Assembly (NCBI RefSeq): GCF_003938655.1
Contig: NZ_RJJT01000002.1
Span: forward strand, 124,001-188,000
Direction: 5' to 3'
Source: Rhizobium pisi
GTDB lineage: Bacteria; Pseudomonadota; Alphaproteobacteria; Rhizobiales; Rhizobiaceae
DNA: 64,000 nt
Part shown: positions 8,378-15,901 of the stretch, piece by piece
Layout: every line of letters begins with the position of its first letter
Position numbering within the stretch: position 1 is the stretch's first letter
The notes under the pieces: generated by a model
Told to the model about the DNA's origin: nothing
Databases searched by the model: none
What the model saw: only the letters and a program-made list of their open reading frames with translations
Position numbers and translations under genes: made by a program

Positions 8378-10087
8378 CTAGCCTGCCGAGGCGGTGCTGC
8401 CGGCCTCGCCGACACGTCCGATCAGCGCTTGCAACGCCTCTTCCCTGCCGTTGAAAAGATTGTGGGCGCCGATCGCTTCGACGACCCCCGCGCGCTCGAG
8501 GATGCCGCGGCTTTGTTCGCTGAGGTCGGTCATTGCAAAGACGATATTTCGCTTCGCCAGGATCTCGGCCACGGCATCGAGCGCGGCTGCGCCGGTGCTG
8601 TCGATATGCGTGACGGCGCTGGCATCGAGTACGAGGCATCTGGTTTCGGCAGGAAGTCCCTTCGCTACCGATGTCAACCGCATGCGCACGTAATCGGCGT
8701 TGTAAAACAGAATGCTGCCTTGGATGGCGAAGACGGCGGCCCCCTCGATGGGGTGAGCTTCCGGAAAACGGGCGAGATCGAAAAAGCCGTGCCGCCCATC
8801 GATACGGCCAAGAAGACCGTCGCGGGGAAACATCGTCTGACGCAAGAGATAGACGAGCGTTGCCGCAACCGCGACGATGACGCCGTTGAGAACACCGAAG
8901 CTGATTGCGCCCCACATGGCGATCAGCGCAAAAATGAATTCCATGCGGCTGATGCGCCAGATTTTTTTCAATTCGTGAATATCGATGAGGCTGATCGCCG
9001 CCGTTGCGAGGATTGCGGCGAGCGCGGGAATGGGGAGTATCCGCAGCGCACTGTGAAGGAAAACGAGCGCTGCGATCAGCGTCGCGGCCGACACTAGCCC
9101 TGCGACCTGAGAGACGCCGCCCGTCGACAGATTTATCGCGGTTCGAGAATCCGAGACGCTGACGGGAAACGAGCCGAACAGGCCGGGCGCGATATTGGCC
9201 GCACCAAGTCCGATCAATTCCTGATTGGCGTCGACCTCCTCTCCGGTTCGTGACCCGAAGCTTCTTGCCGCGACGATGCCGGCGCCAAAGCTGACGAGAA
9301 AGATCGCGGCCGAACCGAGTACGATCTTGTCGAGAGGCATCTGATGCAATGCAGGCAGGGATAGGCGCGGCAGTCCGCTTGGGATATCGCCGACAACTGC
9401 AATGCCCCGGCCTTGGAAGTCGAAGATCGCCGAAAGGACGACCGAGAGGACAACCACCAGGACAGGGCCCGGAACTCTGAACCGGAAGGCTCGGACGATC
9501 CATAACAGGGCGAACATGAAGAGGCCGAGAACGAGCGAAGGCCAGTGGATCAGGCTACTCTTGGCGAGCATTTCGACGAGCGGCGGGATCAGTCCTTCCG
9601 ATTCGATCTTCACTCCGGTGAAGCGACCGATTTGTCCAACAAGGATCGAGAGCGATACGCCAGCGAAGAAACCCACCAGAATGGGACGGGACAGAAAGCT
9701 CGCGAGAACGCCGAGCCTCAGCAATTTCGCCGCAATGCAAAAGACACCGACGCCAAGCGCAAGGGCCGACGCGATAGCGACCCTGTCGGTACCTGCCGTC
9801 GTGGGTTCGGCCGCGATGATGGCACCCATGGCGGCCGCCAGGACGGTCATGGTCGCGGCGTCTGGCCCGACGACCAAAAGCCGGGAAGGACCAAAGATCG
9901 CATAGGCGATCGGGGCAATGATGCTGGCATAGATGCCGGTCTCCGGCGGCAGGCCGGCGATGGCGGGATAGGCGATGGCGCTCGGCAAGCCGACTGCGGC
10001 GATCGACAGTCCGGCCGGAATGTCACTGCGGAGCCAGTCTTTGTTGAAGCCGGCCAAGCCCCGCAACATCGGAAGACTCCCTATCAC
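8378..10087 (-). CDS. SulP family anion permease with STAS domain
   Basis: Inner-membrane SLC26/SulP transporter, 569 aa. The N-terminal core has the family signature GLPSAIAYPAIAGLPPETGIYASI near residues 33-60, followed by 10-14 membrane helices. The STAS domain (about 450-555) includes the LVLDASAVTHIDSTGA loop. The start is GTG at 10087 with AAGGAG six bases upstream; an internal ATG lies 18 bases later. SulP proteins carry sulfate, bicarbonate or dicarboxylates; nothing here decides the substrate. Located between ppk2 and an HlyD-type gene, all on the minus strand. Confidence 0.9.
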   Translation of the reverse strand: MIGSLPMLRGLAGFNKDWLRSDIPAGLSIAAVGLPSAIAYPAIAGLPPETGIYASIIAPIAYAIFGPSRLLVVGPDAATMTVLAAAMGAIIAAEPTTAGTDRVAIASALALGVGVFCIAAKLLRLGVLASFLSRPILVGFFAGVSLSILVGQIGRFTGVKIESEGLIPPLVEMLAKSSLIHWPSLVLGLFMFALLWIVRAFRFRVPGPVLVVVLSVVLSAIFDFQGRGIAVVGDIPSGLPRLSLPALHQMPLDKIVLGSAAIFLVSFGAGIVAARSFGSRTGEEVDANQELIGLGAANIAPGLFGSFPVSVSDSRTAINLSTGGVSQVAGLVSAATLIAALVFLHSALRILPIPALAAILATAAISLIDIHELKKIWRISRMEFIFALIAMWGAISFGVLNGVIVAVAATLVYLLRQTMFPRDGLLGRIDGRHGFFDLARFPEAHPIEGAAVFAIQGSILFYNADYVRMRLTSVAKGLPAETRCLVLDASAVTHIDSTGAAALDAVAEILAKRNIVFAMTDLSEQSRGILERAGVVEAIGAHNLFNGREEALQALIGRVGEAGSTASAG

Positions 10088-10120
10088 CGCTGGCTCCTTA
10101 TCCTTTGCCGCTGGCGCGCA

Positions 10121-11278
10121 TCAATGTTCGAGGAACACGTAGTTCATCCAGCTGCTCATGCGCAGCAGCACCTTGCGCAGGACGGCGACATGGTGCCAAT
10201 GATGGGTGTAGACTGCGACCTCCGCGACCACGCCGCCCGGCAGTTGATAATCATCGGTGTTTTCGAGCAGCTCGATCCGAGCCAGCGTTTGTCCGGGCGA
10301 TAGGCGCTCGGGCGATTGCGGGTCGATCAGCGCGCCGCTCGGCTGCAGCTGGCCCTGGGCCATCACATCGATGACCTCTTGCACCCGCGCCTTAAATATC
10401 TTGCCGGGCACGGCTTTGAAGGCGACCTCCGCCTCGTCGCCGACGTGGACGCGCTGCAGCGAATTCTGGATGAAGGCTGCCCCCAGCATCCGGTCCTGAC
10501 TGTCGATGAAGACCATGACCGGCCGCAGCGGAAGGGGATTGGCCATCATTCCAGGGCGGAGGAAGACCTGCGTGACGTAGCCGTCAGACGGCGCCCGCAC
10601 CACCGTCTGATCAAGCTCGTATTCGGCATTGTTCAGCTCCGCCTGCAGCCTTGCAACCGTCGGGTTCGTTCCGTTGATGTCAGACTCGTAGGCGAGCCTT
10701 GCCTGCGCGGCTTGTGCGCGGGCGGTGTCGACCGTAGCTTCCGACGTCAGATAGATGCCGCGCCGGTTTTCCACCTCGAGTTCGGAAAAGACGGCACCCT
10801 TGCCGCTCGACTTTGCATTTTCGTTCGATTGCTGGAATTTCTCGAAGGCCTGCTGGGACCTGTCCCTTGAGGCTTCGGCGCCCGTGACCGCCGCATTGGC
10901 TGCATCCAAGGCCGCTTTCAATTGCAGAACCGACTGCTCGGCTTCGGCGAGCGCGGCTTTCTTCTGATCAACCGTGAACTGATAGGGCCGGGGATCGATG
11001 CGAAAGAGGATGTCGCCCTTCTTCAGGGGCGCATTCGGTGTCACCGGCACCTCGACGACCTGTCCTCCGACGACGGGAATAACGGGAGCCGAAGTGAAAT
11101 AAATGCGCCCGTCGCTCGAATACGGATGATTGTAGCTCATCAAAAGCAGCAGGGTGGAGATGAGGAAGATCCCGCCGAGGACGGCCGTCGCGAGCGTCCA
11201 CTGGTTCACCGGAATCCTGAACACTTTGAAGATCGTCCAGCAGATCGCGGCATAGGTCAGTACGAGGAGCAGATCCAT
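10121..11278 (-). CDS. HlyD/EmrA-type membrane-fusion protein (YiaV/YibH-like)
   Basis: Inner-membrane-anchored periplasmic adaptor, 385 aa. Two N-terminal hydrophobic segments (about residues 3-20 and 28-47) precede a split lipoyl domain (VVGGQVVEVPVTPNAPLKKGD, then VRAPSDGYVTQVFL), with an alpha-hairpin between (about 95-200) and a beta-barrel near 230-300. Such proteins normally work with an efflux pump, but here the partner is a DUF3302 membrane protein, as in the E. coli yiaVW and yibHI pairs. The ATG overlaps the upstream stop by one base (TGATG). Confidence 0.85.
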   Translation of the reverse strand: MDLLLVLTYAAICWTIFKVFRIPVNQWTLATAVLGGIFLISTLLLLMSYNHPYSSDGRIYFTSAPVIPVVGGQVVEVPVTPNAPLKKGDILFRIDPRPYQFTVDQKKAALAEAEQSVLQLKAALDAANAAVTGAEASRDRSQQAFEKFQQSNENAKSSGKGAVFSELEVENRRGIYLTSEATVDTARAQAAQARLAYESDINGTNPTVARLQAELNNAEYELDQTVVRAPSDGYVTQVFLRPGMMANPLPLRPVMVFIDSQDRMLGAAFIQNSLQRVHVGDEAEVAFKAVPGKIFKARVQEVIDVMAQGQLQPSGALIDPQSPERLSPGQTLARIELLENTDDYQLPGGVVAEVAVYTHHWHHVAVLRKVLLRMSSWMNYVFLEH

Positions 11279-11619
11279 CAGGCGGTCTCCTTCTCCGGCG
11301 TTTGCGCCTCAAGCTCGGCGATCCGGGCATGGAGACGAGCAATTTCCGCATTCGCTTCGGCTTCCGCCGATAGTTTTCCGTCTTGACGGATACCCCAGCC
11401 GCGGTCTTCACGGTAAAGCGTCGCCCAGATGAATAGGAACGGCCAGATCGCATGAAGCGTGAAGAGGCTGACCCATCCAGCGACATGGATGGCATCCTGA
11501 TGGGGGTGATTGCGCGCCTTGGCGATCAGATGCGGAATGTCGTGAATGGCAATCACGGCATAGAAAAGGGTGACCACGACAAAGGCCAATACCCCCAAGG
11601 CAAAATAGTCGAGAAACAC
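11278..11619 (-). CDS. DUF3302 inner-membrane protein (YiaW/YibI-like)
   Basis: A 113-aa protein with two hydrophobic segments (about residues 4-25 and 45-68) and the highly conserved DUF3302 stretch NHPHQDAIHVAGWVSLFTLH. A C-terminal coiled-coil-like tail (EAEANAEIARLHARIAELEAQ) follows. Function unknown. Its stop overlaps the start of the HlyD-like gene, a genetic linkage conserved in E. coli, so the two likely form one membrane complex. It is the first gene of the minus-strand set 11619-7509. Confidence 0.85.
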   Translation of the reverse strand: MFLDYFALGVLAFVVVTLFYAVIAIHDIPHLIAKARNHPHQDAIHVAGWVSLFTLHAIWPFLFIWATLYREDRGWGIRQDGKLSAEAEANAEIARLHARIAELEAQTPEKETA

Positions 11620-11940
11620 GACCCCTCCCTTCCGGCTTGGCTTACCCGAGCCGTCGATCGCAAAGCGAAGGTGGAATAGTAGGCCCGTTTCGGTGCAAAG
11701 GCCCGTAGCATCGCGTAATCTCTATCGGGGCGTTCGCGGACGATCCGCCCGGGGGATTTGTCGGCGTGGAAGGAAACGAGCGAGATCGGCGAGGCGAATC
11801 CCGTTTGCCGTCTCGTATCGCGCATGGGATGCGTCTTCAGAGGCCGAGCACCGTAGGATCGCGTATTTTACGTCTCCAGACGGTCCGCCTGTTATATAGT
11901 TTCCGCACTGCTTAGTGCAGTTTCGTCGGCGGGGGCGGAG
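11620..11940. other. Intergenic region between divergent genes
   Basis: A 321-bp divergent region with no supported gene. It should hold the promoter of the DUF3302-HlyD set and of the small plus-strand gene at 11941. No GGAAC-type stress promoter, strong palindrome or terminator was found; ORFs crossing it look like chance frames. Confidence 0.5.
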
Positions 11941-12255
11941 ATGGCGTCGGGAGAAAGTAGTTCGACATATTTGTCCGCTCTTGAAACGGCAGAGGATTAT
12001 TTTCCCGACCAGGCGAGGCTGGTGCAGCGGCTTTTCTACGTCGATGAGGCTTTTCACAGCATGTGCGAGGATCTCGCTGCCGCGGCGCAGGCTTTGGCGC
12101 ATGTCGAACAGTTGCCCGACACGTTGAGAGAAGCGCGGCGGCTCGAATATGCAGGCCTGGTCGATGCCTTGTTGAAAGAGATGAGGGAGGCGATTTCACA
12201 ATCTAAAATTGTAATGCTCCGGCGGTCACCCGCCATCGGCCCGAAATCTCCGTGA
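11941..12255 (+). CDS. Small hypothetical protein, 104 aa
   Basis: Not recognised. Predicted cytoplasmic and mostly helical, with a leucine/alanine-rich middle (residues 25-80) and a basic, proline-containing C-terminus (MLRRSPAIGPKSP). The frame has normal-looking codon use for the region. The GGAG ahead of the ATG is almost adjacent to it, which is poor spacing, so the true start could be the internal ATG at residue 41. It lies 42 bp before the DUF3300 gene on the same strand. Confidence 0.5.
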   Translation: MASGESSSTYLSALETAEDYFPDQARLVQRLFYVDEAFHSMCEDLAAAAQALAHVEQLPDTLREARRLEYAGLVDALLKEMREAISQSKIVMLRRSPAIGPKSP

Positions 12256-12297
12256 ACGCATCCGTCATTCAACTGATTCTAGGGAGGTCCATGTGCG

Positions 12298-13677
12298 ATG
12301 AAAGCAATTTCCCGCAAACTGCTTGGTGGGTTGTCCGCTCTGGCGATCATTGCGCTGCAGCCAGCCTTTCCCATACGAGCACAGGCCCCTGCGCCGGCTG
12401 CGGCGCCCACCCAGCCGAGCCCAGAACAGCCTGCGGCTGCCCTTCTTTCGGAGGATGAACTCGAGGTGCTGGTGGCGCGGATCGCGCTTTATCCGGACGA
12501 ACTGGTCGCGGCGATTTCGGCCGCCTCCCTCTTTCCCGTGCAAATCATCGAAGCGCAGCGCTTCCTGGAAGCGAAAAAGAAAAATGCCGATCTCAAGCCC
12601 AAAAGCGATTGGGACGGCAGCGTCGTTTCGCTGCTCAACTACCCTGACATCGTCAAGATGATGAGCGAGGATCTCGATTGGACTCAATCACTCGCCGATG
12701 CACTCGCCAATCAGCAGAAGGACGTGCTGATTGCCATCCAGCAGCTTCGTGACGAGGCGGTGGCAAAGAACATCATCAAGACGGACGACAAGGTGACGGT
12801 CGTCACCGAAAACGACAACGTCATTATCCGGCCGACCAACCCCGAGAAGATCTATATCCCGCAATATCCGCCGGAAATGCTTTATGAACCAGACTATGCC
12901 GCGGCGCCGATTTCCTATTATCCCGATTCTTACGACAGCTACTACTATCCGGGCGCCACGTTCTTTGCCGGCGCGGTCACCGGGCTTGCCTGGGCCGCCG
13001 TCGTCAATTGGGACGACTGGGGCGTATGGGGCGGTCGCTGGGGCGGCGGCGATATCGACATCGATTGCAACAATTGCCTGAATAATCGTAACTTCAACGG
13101 AAAAATGAAGTGGAACGACGTCGACTGGGCGAATGTCGACCGCAGTAAGCTGAGCATCGGCAAGGACCAGCTTGCCAAGCTGGACCGGTCGGCGATCAAA
13201 TCGGGGCTTCAGGCCGACAATCGCAATCAACTGCGCAACAAGGCCGCAGATATCCAGGCGGGTCAAAGGCCGGGCAATCGCGGGACGGCCGCTCGTGCGG
13301 ACGATATCCGAAAAAACACGGCGCAAGGGCTGAAGGCCAAACCGCAGGCGAACAGGCCGACGGCCGCCAATCGTCAGAACTTATCCCGGCCAGAAACCCG
13401 TCCTCAAAATTCGGCTAATCGCCCCGCACAGAGATCCGTCAACAAACCCAGCAAACCGCAAATGGCCGCCCGGCCAGACAATCGCGGACGCCAGTCGAGC
13501 GCACTTGGCAATGTGCAGTCCGGCCGCCAGCAGAACGTCGCCTCGAAACGAGGCGCGCAAAGCATGGGCGCCCGCCCGGCGGCCCGTCCCCAGCATCACT
13601 CGCGCCCGATGCCGTCCCGCGGTGGTGGCGGCGGCCGCGGTGGCGGTGGCGGCCGTGGCGGCGGCGGGCGGCGATGA
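12298..13677 (+). CDS. DUF3300 domain secreted protein
   Basis: Exported protein of 459 aa with a Sec signal peptide (cleavage near QA at about residue 30). The DUF3300 domain spans roughly residues 50-210 (LSEDELEVLVARIALYPDELVAAI, SDWDGSVVSLLNYPDIVKMM, PEKIYIPQYPPEMLYEP). Next comes a Tyr/Asp-rich linker, a WGG-rich segment, then a long low-complexity Arg/Asn/Gln region ending in a Gly/Arg-rich tail. GGGAGG precedes the ATG. The basic disordered C-terminus suggests envelope or nucleic-acid/polyanion contact, but function is unknown. It is followed 29 bp later by a DUF2950 gene, a recurrent pairing. Confidence 0.87.
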   Translation: MKAISRKLLGGLSALAIIALQPAFPIRAQAPAPAAAPTQPSPEQPAAALLSEDELEVLVARIALYPDELVAAISAASLFPVQIIEAQRFLEAKKKNADLKPKSDWDGSVVSLLNYPDIVKMMSEDLDWTQSLADALANQQKDVLIAIQQLRDEAVAKNIIKTDDKVTVVTENDNVIIRPTNPEKIYIPQYPPEMLYEPDYAAAPISYYPDSYDSYYYPGATFFAGAVTGLAWAAVVNWDDWGVWGGRWGGGDIDIDCNNCLNNRNFNGKMKWNDVDWANVDRSKLSIGKDQLAKLDRSAIKSGLQADNRNQLRNKAADIQAGQRPGNRGTAARADDIRKNTAQGLKAKPQANRPTAANRQNLSRPETRPQNSANRPAQRSVNKPSKPQMAARPDNRGRQSSALGNVQSGRQQNVASKRGAQSMGARPAARPQHHSRPMPSRGGGGGRGGGGGRGGGGRR

Positions 13678-13706
13678 CACCCCTTACGAGCCCATGGAGT
13701 TACATC

Positions 13707-14645
13707 ATGAGACATCAATCGATGGTAGTCCCGCTCATGCTTGCAGCAGCGCTTTGCACGATGCCGACGACGCCGGCGCTTTCGCAGGTGCAGACGGATC
13801 TCGCCGAATACAAGGCGGCAACGCCCGCACCGAAATTCGACAGCCCGTCTCTTGCACTCGACCGGCTGAAGTCGGTGCTCGGTTCCAACAATATCGGGGA
13901 TCTTGGGGATCTGCTCGGCCTGAACGCAGACAGGCTGCGCTCGAGCAACGAGGCTATGATCGCTTATGGATTGATCCGGGAAGGCGCCGAGCGACAACTG
14001 ACCTTGAAAGACGTCGAAGGTGCCAAGATCGTCGTGATCGGCAATCGCCTCTGGCCTCTGCCGTTTCCGCTGACTAAGGACAAGGACGGGAAGTGGTCCT
14101 TCGACACGCAGCGCGGCCTCCAGGAGATCATCAATCGGCGCATCGGCGAAAACGAACTCGCGACGATCGACACGATGCATGAATATGTGGCAGCGCAGTA
14201 TCAATATGCGTCCGAAGATCGCGATGGTGACGGTATTTATGAGTTCGCCAAAAAGTTGATCAGCAGTCCGGGCAAGCTGGACGGCCTCTATTGGGACCAG
14301 AACGTCTATGCGGAGGAAAGCCCGGCAAGCGCGCTGGTCGAGACGGCCGCCTTCGGCGCCGCCAAACGCGGGGAAGGTTATTTCGGATACCGCTATCGCA
14401 TTTTGACCGCCCAGGGCGACAACGTGCTGGGCGGCAAACAGAGCTACGTCATCAATGGTTATATGACCGGTGGCTTTGCGCTCATCGCCTGGCCGGTCAA
14501 ATATCGGGTAACCGGCGTGCAGACCTTTGTCGTCAACGGGATGAGCGCGATCTATCAACGCGATTTGGGGCCACAAACGGAACAGCGCGCCGCCGCAATC
14601 AAGGAATTCAATCCGGACGCCAATTGGACTATTGTAAGCGAATAG
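13707..14645 (+). CDS. DUF2950 family periplasmic protein
   Basis: Exported 312-aa protein with a signal peptide ending near ALS (about residue 25). DUF2950 hallmarks are visible: the KDKDGKWSFDTQRGLQEIINRRIGENE region (about 120-145), the YAAEYA-like HEYVAAQYQYASEDRDGDG motif (about 153-170) and the GYFGYRYRILTAQG stretch near 225. The ATG at 13707 with GGAG upstream is preferred over the longer frame start at 13674, because it places the signal peptide at the N-terminus. It partners the DUF3300 gene immediately upstream; function unknown. Confidence 0.87.
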   Translation: MRHQSMVVPLMLAAALCTMPTTPALSQVQTDLAEYKAATPAPKFDSPSLALDRLKSVLGSNNIGDLGDLLGLNADRLRSSNEAMIAYGLIREGAERQLTLKDVEGAKIVVIGNRLWPLPFPLTKDKDGKWSFDTQRGLQEIINRRIGENELATIDTMHEYVAAQYQYASEDRDGDGIYEFAKKLISSPGKLDGLYWDQNVYAEESPASALVETAAFGAAKRGEGYFGYRYRILTAQGDNVLGGKQSYVINGYMTGGFALIAWPVKYRVTGVQTFVVNGMSAIYQRDLGPQTEQRAAAIKEFNPDANWTIVSE

Positions 14646-14649
14646 GGTC

Positions 14650-15142
14650 TTACAGCGTAGCGCCGTCGTCGGCCGCCGCATGTACCCAGGGGCGGCTGCA
14701 TGATGCAACCGCCATGGCGCGATTGGAATAGCGTTTGTTGCCCGTGACTTCCCGCCCTAGCCATTGCGGTAGGGGCGGCAGGTCATATTCGCTCGCTATT
14801 TCAATGTCCGCGAGCGTCAATCCTTCATAGGCTCCGGCAAAGACGTCTACATCCCATTTTCTGCCCTCGTGCAGTACCCGGTAGCGGGTTTTTTCAATGA
14901 CATGGCCGGTCGCATGGAGAAGCAGATCCCGTGCCTCCTCGACAGGAATCTCGTATTCATATTCGTCCTTGGCGAGCCCCACTGTGCGGAATTTGATCGT
15001 CAGGCAAGCAGAACGGCCGTCAATCAGGCGAACGCGTACGGAGTTCTCATCGCGAGACAGATAAGCCTGCTGCAGGACATGCGAAGCGCCGGCAACTCTC
15101 GTTACGCACGAGGAACTTGCGCTCGATCTCGATCGCTTTCAA
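14650..15142 (-). pseudogene. CYTH-domain (triphosphate tunnel metalloenzyme) gene, frameshifted
   Basis: CYTH proteins hydrolyse triphosphates such as inorganic tripolyphosphate; the signature ExExK sits at the N-terminus. Here IEIERKFLVRNE is encoded from a TTG at 15142 in one frame. The rest (ASHVLQQAYLSRDENSVRVR through REVTGNKRYSNRA) is in another frame, whose first possible start is the GTG at 14982. The break lies at about 15088-15108, next to a GTAACGAG sequence. The two parts are shorter than a complete CYTH protein, so a few codons seem lost with the frame. The remaining ORF (14650-14982) lacks the catalytic N-terminus. A sequencing error cannot be excluded. Confidence 0.7.
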
Positions 15143-15170
15143 GTTGATCGCCTCTACATGCTGCTGCCGG

Positions 15171-15638
15171 TCACTCGACAGGCGGCTCCCAAGTGAGGAA
15201 GAAACCGACGTCTCCGGGCATGCCGTCCGGGAAGTTGATGATCATGGCCTTCAGCCCATAACCCTGCGGTTTGGCAACTTCCTCGAAGAGCTCGAGGAGT
15301 TCCTTTGCCTTTCCCTGCAGCGTCTTCTGCCATCCGGACAGATTGTTGTTGATGGCCCGGCCGCTGTCCGTGCAGAACGTCGACGGAAAGCTGTAGATCA
15401 GCGCCTCGTATTTGCCGTCTGCGGCTGCTTTCATGACCAGCCGCTTGATGACGGCGCGTTCTGTTTCGCCAATCTGCTTGCGAAAGAAATCCTCGACAAA
15501 CTCGGCGTGTTTCTTTGCTTCACGCGCCTTGATCTTTTCGCTGCGCTCCATCTCGAGAAGCTGAAGCTCCAGAGCGCGTTTGCGCAGTTCCTCTGCGCTT
15601 GTCATGGGTTGGGGTGTAGAGGTCTCAGGTGATGTCAT
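15171..15638 (-). CDS. Hypothetical protein, 155 aa, coiled-coil rich
   Basis: Unrecognised soluble protein. Residues 15-60 are strongly helical and charged (AEELRKRALELQLLEMERSE, KAREAKKHAEFVEDFF), followed by an alpha/beta part with YEALIYSFPSTFCTDSGRAI and a C-terminal GFFLTWEPPVE. No signal peptide or membrane segment. The ATG at 15638 has GGAGG upstream and is preferred over the longer frame start at 15704. It lies just upstream of the broken CYTH gene on the same strand and may have been co-transcribed with it. Confidence 0.65.
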   Translation of the reverse strand: MTSPETSTPQPMTSAEELRKRALELQLLEMERSEKIKAREAKKHAEFVEDFFRKQIGETERAVIKRLVMKAAADGKYEALIYSFPSTFCTDSGRAINNNLSGWQKTLQGKAKELLELFEEVAKPQGYGLKAMIINFPDGMPGDVGFFLTWEPPVE

Positions 15639-15901
15639 CGCAGGCTCCTCCAGAATACACGGCGATGATAGAGCGCGCTTGGAGGCTAAGGCAGTAAAAT
15701 ACATGTCGACGCTGGTAGAATACGGTATCCTACGCGTGCATTTCGTAAACTGTGACTTACGTCCATCATTTGGCTATTCACGGGCTTCGTTCAGTATTGG
15801 TTAGGTTATTCGGCTGGGCGGCATTGCCGTCACGCTGGACGGGGACTATTCTCTAGGGCTGCGTGCTGCTGGTTGTTCGCAATCGGAGTCTGGGGGGACC
15901 G

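Noticed and set aside
8354..9503. N-terminal extension of the ppk2 frame through the SulP gene
   Set aside because: Shadow translation of SulP; ppk2 has its own ATG and ribosome site at 8351.
13616..13677. GGTGGCGGC-type repeats as a minisatellite
   Set aside because: They are the in-frame Gly/Arg tail of the DUF3300 protein, not an independent repeat.
15727..15775. CGTAA/TTACG inverted pair as an operator
   Set aside because: Only five-base arms with no second copy and no link to a regulator; likely chance.
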